In this document: in pieces, positions 37,211-48,328 of the stretch | How positions within the stretch are numbered: position 1 is the stretch's first letter | Layout: every line of letters starts with the position of its first letter | Assembly (NCBI GenBank): GCA_021234155.1 | Contig: JAJEKV010000017.1 | Location: forward strand, 12,467,525 to 12,531,524 | DNA length: 64,000 bases | Source of the DNA: Isoetes taiwanensis | Taxonomy: Eukaryota > Streptophyta > Lycopodiopsida > Isoetales > Isoetaceae | Direction of reading: 5' to 3' | The notes under the pieces: model-generated | Told to the model about the DNA's origin: nothing | What the model saw: only the letters and a program-made list of their open reading frames with translations | The model's database searches: none | Made by a program: the position numbers and the translations under genes

Positions 37211-37281
37211 CGTATTACTGACAGGATTAAAAAACCCCCGCCCCGAAGGGTTTTCGAGGGAAAAAACTTAGCAGTAATAAG
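37211..37281 (-). other. LINE 3'-UTR double hairpin (copy C)
   Basis: Minus strand: the outer stem CTTATTACT (37273-37281) faces AGTAATACG (37211-37219), one mismatch. The inner part is CCCTCG, CCC-TTCG-GGG and CGGGGG. Confidence 0.65.
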
Positions 37282-37315
37282 CATGCTGGCACACTGTACA
37301 ATTGCATAGGACAGT

Positions 37316-39631
37316 TCAATACCGTCCCGTAGGACACAAACGAGTCCGTGCATCCATAACCTCCTGGAGGTATGACCCCAACAATCCCACTGATGCTGTA
37401 GTCAATAACTGATGCAACGGCTGGCCAGGCACTAGTAATCGAACATATCGCTCTCGGATGTGGGCAAATGCTGGGCAGATCTGGAGGGTATGACATTCAT
37501 CCTCAATCGCGCCCTGGTGGCAACACTGGCAAAGCCTTTGTTCTCGTGGTTCCCGAGCCCAACGCCCTGTTTCAATGCGGAGGCGATGTGCACCCGTGCG
37601 AATGGAAGCTATAAGTCTGCGCTTCTTCATGGGCAGCTGGGTGTACAAGTACTGGTGTGGGCCTCTTGTGAGCCTAGGATTGACTTGCTGCTGATAGTGT
37701 GCCAGCTTAACATGCGTCAGAGCCTCTGCATCCCAGAGCTTGCGAAGGAAAGTAGCATCTAGGTACAGTTTAAGTGCCTCGCGATCTTTCTTTGTCCTGA
37801 CCTGGACGCATCTGTTTGCCTGCACACCCCAGCGTGAGAACCACTGAGCTTGCTTGTCTTTCCAGCAGGATTTCAGGCGTTGGGGACCCATCGCCGTGGC
37901 CAAAGCAAGGTGGGGCAAGCGTGTATCAGCCATAGCGACCACCTTTTGGAAGTAAACGACATGGCGTTCCAATGCAGCCCGTTGAAGGGGTAGAAAGCCT
38001 GTCTCCTGGAGTAGGATCTGGTACGGAACTGTGGACTTCACCCCCAGGGCCCGTGCCAAGAAGGCCTTCTGCACCTGCTCGAGGTCATTCCAGGTGTTGA
38101 GGGATATCACCGGACCCCACACTTCTGCCCCATACAAAAGGACCGGCTCAACCAAGGCCCGAAACAAATGTGACTGGTGGCCCCAGGCATACAACTCTGC
38201 TTTGTGGCTGTTGTTCTGCATGGCATACAATGCTTTCCAACCCGCCGTGACCCGCAACCTGATAGCTGCATCCCAATGAGTGGTAGTTGAGAACTCAATC
38301 CCCAAGTACTTGTAGGTCGGAGCCACCTCTACCTCCTGCCCCTGGTAAGTGAATGTGGGAAGCCTTGGCTGACGGGATGATGCAACTAGCAGCACCCTAG
38401 TTTTGGCCAAGTTAACTCGCATGCCAGTGAATTGGCAAAAAGTGTCAAGAGCATCCAGGTGACGTTGCATGTCCTCTGGAGTATAGGCCATGAGGTTGAC
38501 ATCGTCAGCATATATGAGCTGCCGGATTGTGTGATGCATGAGATATGCGCCCGCACCTCCATGTTCAGAGAGCCAATCTTCCAACTGATCAAAAAGAGTG
38601 TGGGGGAGAGGGGGCAACCCTGACGCACCCCAATGCTACTGACCACCGGCTGTGCTGCCGATGTGATACGGCCTGAGCATGCCTCATACAGCCGATATAC
38701 TGCATTATGCAAGTTCAGGGGGGTCCCCAGCTGCTGCAATCTGTCCCATAGCTTGTTGCGGGGTACTGTGTCGAACGCTTTTGCAAAATCCACGAAACAA
38801 CAGTACAAGTTCTGCCGGCGATTCCTGCTATCTTCAATCAATGTGCGCAGAGATATGATCAATGGTGGAATGTCTGGGCCGGAAACCCGCATGTGTAAGA
38901 GCTCGCACCTCCGTTTCTTCTGCCCATATTGTCAGCCGCTGCTCAAGGATGCCAGCCAACAGTTTTGCAAAGAGAGAGCTGACCATAATAGTACGGTAGT
39001 TGGCCGGGCATTGAGGGCCCCCTGCTTTGTATATGGGCACTACCCTACTAGTGGTCCATTGCGTAGGGAAGCCTTCTCGCAATGCTTTATTGAACAATGC
39101 CGTGAGGACAGGCACCAGTGGGGGCCTAGCCCATTTCAGAAGTTCTGCTTGCATGCCATCTAAATCTGTTGCCTTCCCATTAGCTAGACGTTGTAGGCCC
39201 ATGATGACATCCCCATCTGTGCTAACCAGAGCCATGCCTATCTGTGGAGGGACTGGTGCCTGGCCCCCCAGCGGGTCGTACAGCTGTTGCAAGTATTGTA
39301 CCCATTGCTCCGAGGTGATGTTCCCTGTGGGCTGTGCAGGCTTGCTCAAGACCCTTCTCCCGTAATGTCTCCGGGTGCCGTCCCGGAGACCAAACATCTC
39401 ATTCTCGATACTCTGCGAGGTATCTAGCCTTCTTGTTCTTGAGAAAGGAGCGGTATTGACTGATGGCCTGTGGGCGGGAGATGGGATCAGTGACTTGTCG
39501 GAGTGTGCGTTTGAGCTCCCGACATTCATCATCAAACCATCTGTTGCGGGGGAAGGTGGTAGTGCCCGAGGTTCGCCGTGAGCGGCCTCTCCCAAAGCAT
39601 CTTTTTTACCGCCGGGCGGATGAGTCGGCAT
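37316..39631 (-). pseudogene. LINE C ORF2: reverse transcriptase and zinc-binding end
   Basis: Three overlapping minus-strand frames. 39631-38834: linker, LQRLANGKATDLDGMQAELL, VVPIYKAGGPQCPANYRTIM and GFRPRHSTIDHI. 38892-38386: CCFVDFAKAFDTVPRNKLWD and GVRQGCPLSPTLF. 38617-37316: LIYADDVNLMAYTPEDMQRH (catalytic YADD, plus-strand 38501-38512), a long thumb/connection, and CQCCHQGAIEDECHTLQIC near the end. These are the RT palm motifs of an L1-like non-LTR element plus the zinc-binding tail. Two frame changes disable it. They could be recent, as the frames overlap cleanly. Confidence 0.88.
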
Positions 39632-40620
39632 AAGCGGTTGCTCTTGAAGTGTGGGGAGTTGCGGCAGTCCCGCCGATCATGCTCAAGCAATCGGGCATAG
39701 CTCCCCGCGACGGTCGTGAGTCCAGCGCACTGGGGCACACCTGTGTGTTGAGGTAGTGGATGCACGGGAGCCTCCCAATGGAGATGCATGAATAGGGGCG
39801 GTGGTCCGAGTCTACTTCCTCGTCCCCGAAAGTGTCCGGCCCCAATGGAAAATGAGTAACCGGTGCGGATCCCCTTCCTCAACCCGGCCAGATAATCCAC
39901 CACACCGGAGCCGCCCCCCTTGGTTCTCCCCGCCTACAAGTCAAAGAAATTTGGAAGACGGCCATTGTGCCAACCCATTACAAATAACCAGGTCAAAGAT
40001 ACTACCCAAAGAACAACAACAAGCGCCGCCATAGCGCCAAATATGGCCGTCGCCCGATATCCTTGACCAAGCCACCTCTGGGGTTCAACCGCAAGGCGCC
40101 CTCTGCCAGGGGCTCAAATTTTGGAACCTCGCCGTTCGTGTCGTGCATTAAAGTCGCCAAGCAACATGATCCCGCCTTAACCGTTTGTCTTGGCCAGTAT
40201 GTCATCATATAGATCGACATAGGGCTCCAATCGATCCACATCCGAATGAGTGTTATACAAGTTGCTCTCGACATGTGGAAAGTGGCATGCTGCTATGAGA
40301 AGAGTGTCGCCACTGTCATGCTGCACTCGCACCCACAAGTAGCGATTGTACACAATGCTTTTGTGCAACGAGGCCGAAGTGCCTCAAGGTTGCACCTGCG
40401 GTAGTAGCGAGCAACCCCGCCATGCCCTCGCTTGCTGTGCACTCATTGAACACCGAAAATGTAGATAGCCCGAGGTCCTGGTGTTGCATTGCCCTACATG
40501 CTCCCATGTTTCCATGAGGAAAATGAGATCCATATCTGGTGCAATAGCGTTGAGACTCTCGCCTTTCTGCCAGGGGAAGCCCCGACAGTTCCAAGACATC
40601 ATCCGGAGGCACAGTTTCTA
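39632..40620 (-). pseudogene. LINE C ORF2: AP-like endonuclease domain
   Basis: The minus-strand start shows MMSWNCRGFPWQKGE and then APDMDLIFLMETWEHVG (about 40.5-40.6 kb), the first two motifs of the exonuclease-endonuclease-phosphatase fold. Later fragments contain LLIAACHFPHVES and the YNTHSDVDRLEPYVDLYDDI region in another frame. The product nicks target DNA. Several frameshifts are present. Confidence 0.75.
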
Positions 40621-40949
40621 TTTGTTGGCATTCGATGTGGATGCTCGATGATCTGCCGGTTGCGGGGGGGAGGTGTCTGGGCGGCGAGCAGGAGGTGGCG
40701 GGCGGGAGCAGGAGGTGCGATAGCGATGCGGAAGTAGCGGCAGCCGGCCAGAGCGGGGAGTGGCCAGGCGGCGATGCATTGCCTCGGCAACCTCCCGGCG
40801 CCCGGCCTGAAAATGCGCGGCTTGCCCAGCGGACCGAACTGCGGCCCCCCTCGACGGGCGTCCCGACTGGGCCAGCCGCTTTGCCGGCGAGACTCTGTTG
40901 CGGCGGGGTGAGATCCTGGTCGACGTCATGAGCAGCAGCCCCTTCACCG

Positions 40950-41250
40950 CCCTACTCGACGCCAGATGGCCTCACGTGACTGCGCATGTCCGCCAATCGC
41001 GTGAAGGTGACAACGCTACGAGGCGATTACAGGCGTTGGGTCCCAAGGCGGCTTACTCTAGCAATGTATACCGTAGTTGGGAATGCCATTCGAGATAGGA
41101 TCTCATCTTGGATGCACTTGGTGAGATCTTCTCCTGCCTCCTCCGAGAGTCCACGCACCACCACATTATGGCGTCGGCGGCTCTGCTCTTGCTGCTCACT
41201 GAGTCGAGGGGCAACATTAGCTGTTCCAGCAGGTAACACCACCATCACTA
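40950..41250 (-). pseudogene. LINE C ORF1 remnant (RRM-like part)
   Basis: Minus strand: EQQEQSRRRHNVVVRGLSEE, AGEDLTKCIQDEILSRM and VYIARVSRLG correspond to the ORF1 RRM of LINE B (QARRLNLIVRGLPEEQGEDL). The coiled-coil half is absent because of 5' truncation. A GC-rich stretch (40640-40900) between this and the endonuclease would hold the ORF1 C-terminus and intergenic part. Confidence 0.65.
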
Positions 41251-41327
41251 AAAAGGAGTCTGGACCAATCATAGAAACCCAGAACAAAAACATTGTATAG
41301 CAGTTGCATTTCAAACATACATATTGT

Positions 41328-44300
41328 TCATTGCCTAGACCTACTCTTGGAATCTAGGCATATGAAGCTTTTTAGCTTTCTCAAAATAAGACCAGCATCA
41401 TTGCCTGAATTTTCTTTGCAATGGTACTCTTGACCAAAAAGCATTTGCATTGAAGGTGTAGCCAGTCCAGGCCAGACCAGGCGCCATGATGTAGAACAGA
41501 AACAATGTGAAAATCTATTGCTATTAACATTTCATTTCAAACTGGAAAGCACTCCCTCAAAAGGAAAATGGTATTATGAAGTAGGTCATTGAGCACACCT
41601 GCAAACCTTCCAGTCTCTCACATATCTTATGAATAGAAATGGATAGAGAAGCTGCATGCCCTAACTTGGGTAAGCACAAGCCATATTATCAGAGCAACAT
41701 CAACAATAGGATTTTAAGATAGCAAAAATCATTCTTCATCTTGGCTTCTATCTTAATTTCTGGTTACACAAAAAAAGTAAAAAAATAAAATGGGAAAAAA
41801 ATGACAATGAGAAAAAAATCCGATTATTAAGCCCAAAGAGCTCCGTTTATGGATAAAACGTTGATGGATTCTTGATGCACCCCCAATACTCGACATTGGG
41901 GGGAGTTAAGTGCAACCCCTTTGGTCATCAGGGCCAACTATGTGACATATACTGTCCTAAAATAACTACAAGACAACACATCTTCAACTTTTAAATCTGA
42001 TACTGAGGCTAATGTTTGCCTTCATTTCAGTTGATTCATCACCTCATGAACCAGTTTGACGTTTAATCTCACAGACCTGCCCTTTTCTTCGAATGACTGT
42101 CTTCTCATGTTTGGCCAACAAATATTTTTGGACGCTTATAATCTTGAACTGTTATCAGTTAGGAATTGACAAGTTTACTTTTTACTTTTTACGTGGATTC
42201 TTGTTGGCCTTTTCCCGACGTGGTGTAAGGCCCCTATTCCTTTCCATTTGCACGAATATATTTTTCCACTCAGAAAACCAGAAATCCACATGCTAAAAGA
42301 AAACTCTTAAGATCACCTCATAAGTAATCAACCACCGTCCTTCAACAAGATCCTCCCTGAGGTTGTGATGCTTTCCTGATAATGTTGTAATACCAAAATA
42401 AGTTAATCACTTGGATATTACCCTCACGCCGAGATTGTCGAAACTGACCATGCAACATTGGCTACCTTCTCAGGCTTCTTGGTAGCCTTAAGTGTTTTGG
42501 CCCAAATATGTGTTTGATCTTCAATATTCTCACCCTTCAAGTCCACTTCTGATGGCTCATTTCCATTACCTCATATTTGATCTTTTTGCTGATGCTCATG
42601 CTTTCTTCTTCTCTCCCCAAGGCCATCCTTCACCATTAGGTCAAAAACTCCATAAAACACATGTATATGAGAAAAGAAAAATGAAGACTTGAGATACTAA
42701 TATTATAATTTTGACTGGAAAGCAGGCACTATAGAGCAAATTTCGAAACTTATGTTGCAGGACATAAGGGGGACGAATGGATATCAAAAGTTATCTTACC
42801 TTAGCTTACCTTACCCCGATTTATACACGTCTATATTACACTTCATCCGCCTCGTCTGCTTGAAAAGTACGAGACAATAGGGTGCTGTGTCGGTGCTAAG
42901 TTTAAAAAAAAAAAAAAATCATTTCTCTACCCTGTCTTCCCATAGAACGCCATTATAATGATGGGAGTCCTCCTCTTACAGAAAGATTAAAGCGAGTTTC
43001 AATCTATACCCTTTCCAAATTTTGGGCATTTCGTATAATCTCTGAAGCTGATGACGCTAACTTATCCAATCTGAAACAAGCAAATGATAACAGTGTAAGA
43101 TAGAGAATAGAATAGAATAGAATAGAATAAAATAGAATAGAATAGAATAGATTTTTTAGCATCCACGTAGACCGACTGGCCTATGGGACCCAAATAAAAA
43201 AGAGAGCAGCAAGCGTATCACTGACAGGATTAAAAAACCCCCGCCCGAAGGGGTTTCGAGGGAAAAACCTTAGCAGTAATAGGTCTGCTGGCATGCTGTA
43301 CAATTGTGTAGGACAGTTCAATACCGTCCCGGAGGACACAACTGAGTCCGTGCATCCATAACCTCCTGGAGGTATGACCCCAACAAACCCACTGACGCCG
43401 TATTCAATAACTCATGCAACGATTGGCCAGGCAGAAATGACAATAGTTCCATGACTTGTATTGTAAAAACCAAAGTATGCAATACCTCAAGAAGTCATCG
43501 TTTGAATGCTTAATTTGTCTCTTAAAGTATGCAATACCTCAAGAAGTCATCGTTTGAATGCTTAATTTGTCTCTTAAACCCCTCAACGAGAATCCCTGCA
43601 CCACAAATCTTCTCATTCTCTACTTTTTCAACATGCCTGCAACAATAAAATTTGTTTAAGACAGGAAGGGCAGAAGATGTTCCTGTTCTTGCTTCCAGCC
43701 AATCTCCATGCCTTCCCTAAGGCAAATTTTGCTAAGGTGTATACTGCTCATTCTCCTCCTAAGCAATAAAGCTAGAGTTAAAGGATGGTGCAAAATATAT
43801 ACATTTCACGCTCATCCATGTAACATACACCATAAAACAGGAGACATTTTTTACAACGACCAGATCCAATGCATGACTGCAGGTCCATTACTATGTTTTA
43901 CCCGACCATCACGGAAACAAATAGCATAGTACTGGTTAAAATGAAAAGAGGGAATAAAGAACTAAAATACTTCACAGTAGCTTACCATGTCCAAAGTTTC
44001 CAGCACAGCTCTCTGTTCACTGCCATGGTCCAGATGGACAGCCACTAGGACCTAGGACACAGAAATCAAACAGATGAATAAAAAACTAGAAGCTACAATT
44101 ATAGGCCAGAAAGCAATTATTCTCTTAGTAAAAGATTAGTCTCATTCTACATGGACATTGAACACACACCATCAGCAAATGAAACTACTAATAGTAAAAC
44201 ATATTAGAAATGTACCTCAAGAAGGCTGCATCTGATAAAAATATGGCATTCAAATCCGCCTTTTGCAATGGTCTCAAAAGTTAAAAGCCTTGAATTGTCC

Positions 44301-45338
44301 ATAGAGCAACTCGGCCTTGTGATCTCATTATAAACCGATTGATTATGACAATATTGCGAAAGCCTGTCCAATGTGCAAGCTGATGAATCAAAGCATTCAG
44401 GGCTGTAATAGCTTCCTGATATAAACTTGTATCAAACATGTTGAAGGCAGATATGATACGGATACTGCAACATAAAGATTGGATAATCACTCCAAGCTGT
44501 GATGGAGTTGCCAAAATAGCGACATCAGAATGCTTGATCAAAACACATGTTCTGCCAATAAAAGCGGATACGGAGTAATCTTTGCTGCAAAATGAGATGT
44601 TCTTTCTTGATCCCACACAAAGAAGAAAAGCTGAAAGAGATCCTAGCATATGAATTGAGGAAGATTGCAAAATAAAAGATGTGTTATTGCAAGTCATTAC
44701 ACAAAGGAATTCGCAAAAAAAAGAAAACTCATCGATTATCAGATTTGCATTTTTAGCATTGCTAGAATGGAAAAGTGGCCTGGATCATCGCACCAGGAAT
44801 TGTGACCATCTTGACTTTGCAGCCTATTTTAGCAGGGCATTGATTCCACATGCCCACTTCACAGAGCTGTTACAATATACCTTAACTTTGGCATCTTTAT
44901 TAAAACCTATAAGCCTTTATAATCCGAAGCATAGCAATTCTAGAACTTCTACAGAGCAACATGGACAAGAATGCTATGCTAAGAAGCCTCATTGGCATCT
45001 CCCTAATAACCAAGAAAAAAGTACACGTTGCAGGTACACGCTAGCGAGTTAGTAAAACCATTATGATCGGGATTAAAAAACCTCGCCCTTACGGGTTTTC
45101 GAGGAAAAACCCTAACCATAATGGCATCACTAACTTATGCTAGTGCCCAAACTTATAACAGAGTACAATATGCTATACCCTCATGCTCAACAGCCTTGTC
45201 GGGTAGGAAATACAATGAATAATGAAAATAAAACTCCATGTTTGCATTGCCTTCTCTATTAGTCTTCAACAAGTGACTAGAGTATGACCTGCTCGACCAA
45301 AATTCCAAATCATTTTCTACATGCTCTCGACCTGCTTT
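41328..45338 (-). CDS. Unidentified multi-exon gene (exon-like segments)
   Basis: Minus-strand segments with splice-like borders and coding-like content occur in order: 45179-45338 (KAGREHVENDLEFW, then HYSLYFLPDKAVEHE), about 44291-44650 (LLCVGSRKNISFCSKDY, LATPSQLGVIIQSLCC), 44216-44288 (LLTFETIAKGGFECHIFI, RCSLLE), 43986-44051 (VLVAVHLDHGSEQRAVLE), 43538-43636 (HVEKVENEKICGAGILVEG), 43010-43070 (LDKLASSASEIIRNAQNLER), 41599-41651 (SLSISIHKICERLEGLQ) and 41328-41404 with a stop. Helical and leucine-rich, suggesting a repeat-helical protein, but I do not recognise it. Not all phases join: 43986-44051 to 43538-43636 is out of phase, and a stop lies near 44.28 kb. So exons are missed or the gene is decayed. 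Confidence 0.35.
41405..43000. other. Intron-like sequence, no other gene recognised
   Basis: AT-rich between candidate exons. Small plus-strand frames (42093-42296, 42492-42692) have no motif. Confidence 0.35.
43097..43432 (-). mobile_element. LINE copy D, short 5'-truncated stub
   Basis: A (TATTC)n tail (plus-strand gaatagaatag, 43102-43150) is followed by the LINE 3' UTR and the last part of ORF2 (up to ggccaggcag at 43432), closely matching 37119-37440. It sits between two exon-like segments of the unidentified gene, in minus orientation like that gene. The hairpin is present: CCTATTACT (43274-43282) against AGTGATACG (43214-43222). Confidence 0.88.
43475..43578. repeat. 52-bp tandem duplication covering an exon end and splice donor
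   Basis: gtatgcaatacctcaagaag...tgtctcttaaa occurs twice head to tail, first copy near 43475-43526 and second near 43527-43578. On the minus strand it contains the candidate donor TTGAG|gtattgc, so the donor is present twice. Confidence 0.85.
45037..45145. mobile_element. Foldback element with LINE-like core hairpin
   Basis: cacgctagcgagttagt...ccattatg (45037-45065) is the inverted counterpart of cataatgg...actaacttatgctagtg (45117-45145). Inside, cctcg-ccc-ttac-ggg-tttt-cgagg (45081-45104) repeats the LINE 3'-UTR hairpin with the loop GTAA instead of TTCG on the sense (minus) strand. It could be a SINE or MITE-like relative of the LINE tail. Confidence 0.55.
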
Positions 45339-45382
45339 CTGCAAAATACAACAAAGAAAACAAAATCCACTAGAGGTCTATC

Positions 45383-45437
45383 CAGGCACGAGGGCCTCCA
45401 TCCATGGCACGAGGGCCTCCAATCGGGCACGAGGGCC
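45383..45437. repeat. Triple GGCACGAGGGCCTCCA repeat
   Basis: ggcacgagggcctcc(a) occurs at 45383, 45400 and 45420 with short spacers. Located just upstream of the first exon-like segment of the unidentified minus-strand gene. Confidence 0.75.
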
Positions 45438-45504
45438 TCAACCAAATACTGAATCGCATCAACCAAGTATGAAGCATCAAATAAGGGAGGGTGGGTGGGT
45501 GGGA

Positions 45505-45690
45505 CCAAACCCTAAGGAGATGCTAAAATGAAGAGCTGATGAAGAACAACGGAACGTGAAAGAAGATAAATAGGGAAGGATAAGGGAAAAAGACAAACTA
45601 ACTAACCGACCAACCAACCAAATACCTCCGTAGTTCTAGAACTTCATTTACCTTCTATTCTGTGAAACGAAGGTAAATTCCATTTCTAGA
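45505..45690 (-). repeat. Duplicated promoter/5'-UTR-like block, copy 1
   Basis: About 180 bp (gggaccaaaccctaaggag...cgaaggtaaattccat) is nearly identical to 49045-49232. On the minus strand it looks like a leader (pyrimidine-rich, ending AGGGTTTGGTCCC) in front of the exon-like segment at 45338. Confidence 0.75.
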
Positions 45691-45739
45691 ACTACTACAG
45701 AGCAACATGGACAAGAAGGAGAAGCTAAAAGTTGCTCAC

Positions 45740-45922
45740 CTAATTATTACGAAGTGCATGCACAAAGGAGAAGTTAAAAATGCCACCAAAGCATAATAAT
45801 ATAGTAAGACCAAGAGCCTTAGCACCTTCCATCTCATGATTCACAACACATTTCCAATAATGTGCACCTTTATCTGTAATGTTGTAGCAACTAGACATGC
45901 CATTAGTAGAACCAATACTCCA
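45740..45922 (-). CDS. Additional exon-like segment
   Basis: Minus strand after an acceptor-like acattacag: DKGAHYWKCVVNHEMEGAKA, LGLTILLCFGGIFNFSFVHA, then a stop (TAG) directly before gtgagc. Coding-like, hydrophobic helix in the second half. Could be an upstream exon of the unidentified gene or an unrelated fragment. Confidence 0.25.
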   Translation of the reverse strand, partial: WSIGSTNGMSSCYNITDKGAHYWKCVVNHEMEGAKALGLTILLCFGGIFNFSFVHALRNN

Positions 45923-45949
45923 TGAGTTGATCTCAATTGATACTAACAA

Positions 45950-46716
45950 TACTACAATGGTACAATACTTCCATAGTACAATAACCGAGGGAAAAAACCA
46001 CAGCTACTACATCGAGTACATGTTAACAAAGAATAATACTAAAAAATGCTTAGCACTCAAAGATCATATTACGTCCAGTCTTAGAAGCCACACATAAAGG
46101 TCAATGAAGGTTAATATATATAGAGGTCCATGTAGAGCAAAACGTAAACCGGAAAAGGCCTATGTATGGTGTAAGAGAAAATCTAAGCATTTAAGTGGTC
46201 AACTAAGAAGGCTATTGTGTTTTAAATGTCTCTGATTTAAAGAAGCAAACAGAGAATGCCAAGAGAAACTTTATGAACATTATAAACGTCAAGTGTGAAA
46301 CACATGTAGAAGGTACACAAACGTAAAACATCTAAAAGTTTGCAAGAACAAGTAAGGAAAAGCTAGATAGAACACCTAGAGCAAACATTGGCCTGGAAAA
46401 GCGCAGATTTTGTGGTGAATCTTGGCAAAGGACTGCTTCTTACCACTAAATTGCAATCTGTTCTTGCCAAAAATACAAACGCAGCCAAAGACATAGGTAA
46501 AGCAAAATCTTATTCAGAATTTCGGCAAAAGATCCATTTCTGTTCGTCTGTTTTTGCAGATGAGCAACACATGCAGGGTAATAAAGATGGTATTTTTTTT
46601 ATAGAATACCTAGGCATCAATTCGTAGCCTTTTCTGGAATGAGCCTATTATGCTACGAAGATCTAACAAATCCCTTTTAAAAAAAAACTAAGTTAGAGCT
46701 CATTGATATCGGCAGT
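45950..46716. other. No gene recognised
   Basis: AT-rich sequence up to the solo LTR. One 79-codon plus-strand frame (46388-46627) lacks motifs. Confidence 0.4.
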
Positions 46717-48323
46717 TGTGACGCTCCCAGAATATATACGACCCTCGGACGTATACATACGGGGACTTTCCCCTCCCATGGCGATCATCTCACCATGAGC
46801 AGGGCCCTCCGTCTATTTCGGGCCATCTATGAAATGAGGCCCGAAGAAGGACACGAAGGGGTCATTCGGCCCACGCCTTCAATGGGACTCCTACGTTGCG
46901 GAAGCATGAATACAAGGGTTAGCACACAGCACGAATATACATAAATAACCACCACGAAGGGTGGCGCATCCATCCAAAATACCAACGGCATAGAATATGC
47001 ATCTAATCCTAAGAAAACACCCAAACCCCGGTTCTACCCCTACTGCGGACTCCCATGAGGATCGACCGGCCTACTGGCCTCAAGAGATCGCCAGACCGAG
47101 TCTTGGCATGGCGCTATCGGGCGTAGAACATTGGCTAGGGTTGTCCACTCCATCCGCCCCTCCTGTGCACACTTTGCAGATGGGTCAATTCATGCTATGG
47201 CTTCGCTATAGCCTTCCGGAGACGCAGAGCGGTCGGGGCATCACCCTCCGAGCCTACTCCGTGTTCATGGCGCTGGTCCGATGAGGCGGTCGGGGGAGGC
47301 GTCCCTTCCAGAATCACAGTGGTTTCATGGGTGAGCTAGAGAATACGTGCCGCATCAGCGACCCCCGCATCCGTACCCGACTTACTCACCCTAAATCTAC
47401 TCAAAGTGCATGGTGCTCCATACGGATCACACCTCTACACCCAGGGAGTGTCAGACCCATACCCGGCCCTCTACGTGACCGGCTATCAGGCCTAGCCCAC
47501 TGTAGGAGTCTCAGGAGCCTTGTATGCTCATGCAAGACCCCACCCCTCATGTCACCACTGTGTGATGCTAAGCCAGACCATAGCATCTAGGACCCGGTGG
47601 GTTCTTGTGCACAGGCCGCAATTTAATAGGACTCTACAGGGCACTTTCTAGGAGCATACTACAATACACGGCTCAGAGGTCTCTACCCCCTGTAATCCCC
47701 TCGTTTCAGAGTCAGATTAACAAAGAATTAACAACCCATCCTTTCAGAGTAGAAACCAGAATTGAATATAAAGAGAACTTGCTTGTACAATCAAGGGTTA
47801 GTTTCTGTGATTGAATCACAAAGAGAACAGAGAAACGGACACCACCAAGCATTATCTAGAATTCACATAACCACCTACCTGAATTCTGGCTGGACTCGTT
47901 TCCATGGGGCGCCTCCATCTCCTGGGAGTTGAGAATTCAGCTGTTACTTCACAGGGACGACTGTTATGGTGAGCTTCTGCAAGTGTATGATGGCGCCCAG
48001 CTCCTGGCCTTCCTTGGTCGATCTTCAGGAGTCAATCCCAGGGATAGGGGTCAAGTTGGCATCCAAACTTGGCAATCCCCATGCTGCCCAATCGATTGGG
48101 GCAGGTGGCGCCTTCCCAAATGGTAATTAGCCTAATTTCCTAGGTTATAGGTTATTATTATTAATGTGTTAAATTAGCATAGCTAATTTAATCCTGTTTA
48201 AGGTAACCCCCTAGGTTGCAATTAAGTTCCCATACCCCCATGGTAGCGTACCTTTATGGAGTGACGTGCTTGTATTTGTACGTGTCCCGTATAGTAGACC
48301 GTATAAATACATGGAACGTCACA
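46717..48323 (-). mobile_element. Solo LTR of the Gypsy-type family
   Basis: 1607 bp, TGTGACGCTCCCAG...TGGAACGTCACA. Flanked by a perfect 5-bp duplication gcagt (46712-46716 and 48324-48328). Same family and orientation as 31477-32981. The terminal stem tatacg-accctcgga-cgtata (46731-46751) replaces the ATACGATG/CATCGTAT arms but remains complementary. Confidence 0.9.
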
Positions 48324-48328
48324 GCAGT

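Larger units (their letters stand above)
37119..41265 (-). mobile_element. LINE copy C, 5'-truncated in ORF1
   Basis: It is bounded by a perfect 8-bp target duplication caatcata (37111-37118 and 41266-41273). On the minus strand: ORF1 RRM remnant, ORF2, 3' UTR with hairpin, and a (TATTC)n tail seen on the plus strand as repeated gaata (37119-37146). It has the longest intact ORF2 stretch of the family in this window (433 codons). Length 4.15 kb. Confidence 0.9.

Noticed and set aside
40489-41300. GC-rich plus-strand frames opposite LINE C, some glycine/arginine rich
   Set aside because: Antisense shadows of LINE ORF1/ORF2; no independent evidence.
45505-45690. LTR pair interpretation of the 180-bp duplicate blocks
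   Set aside because: No TG...CA ends, primer site or polypurine tract; the LTR between them has its own target duplication.
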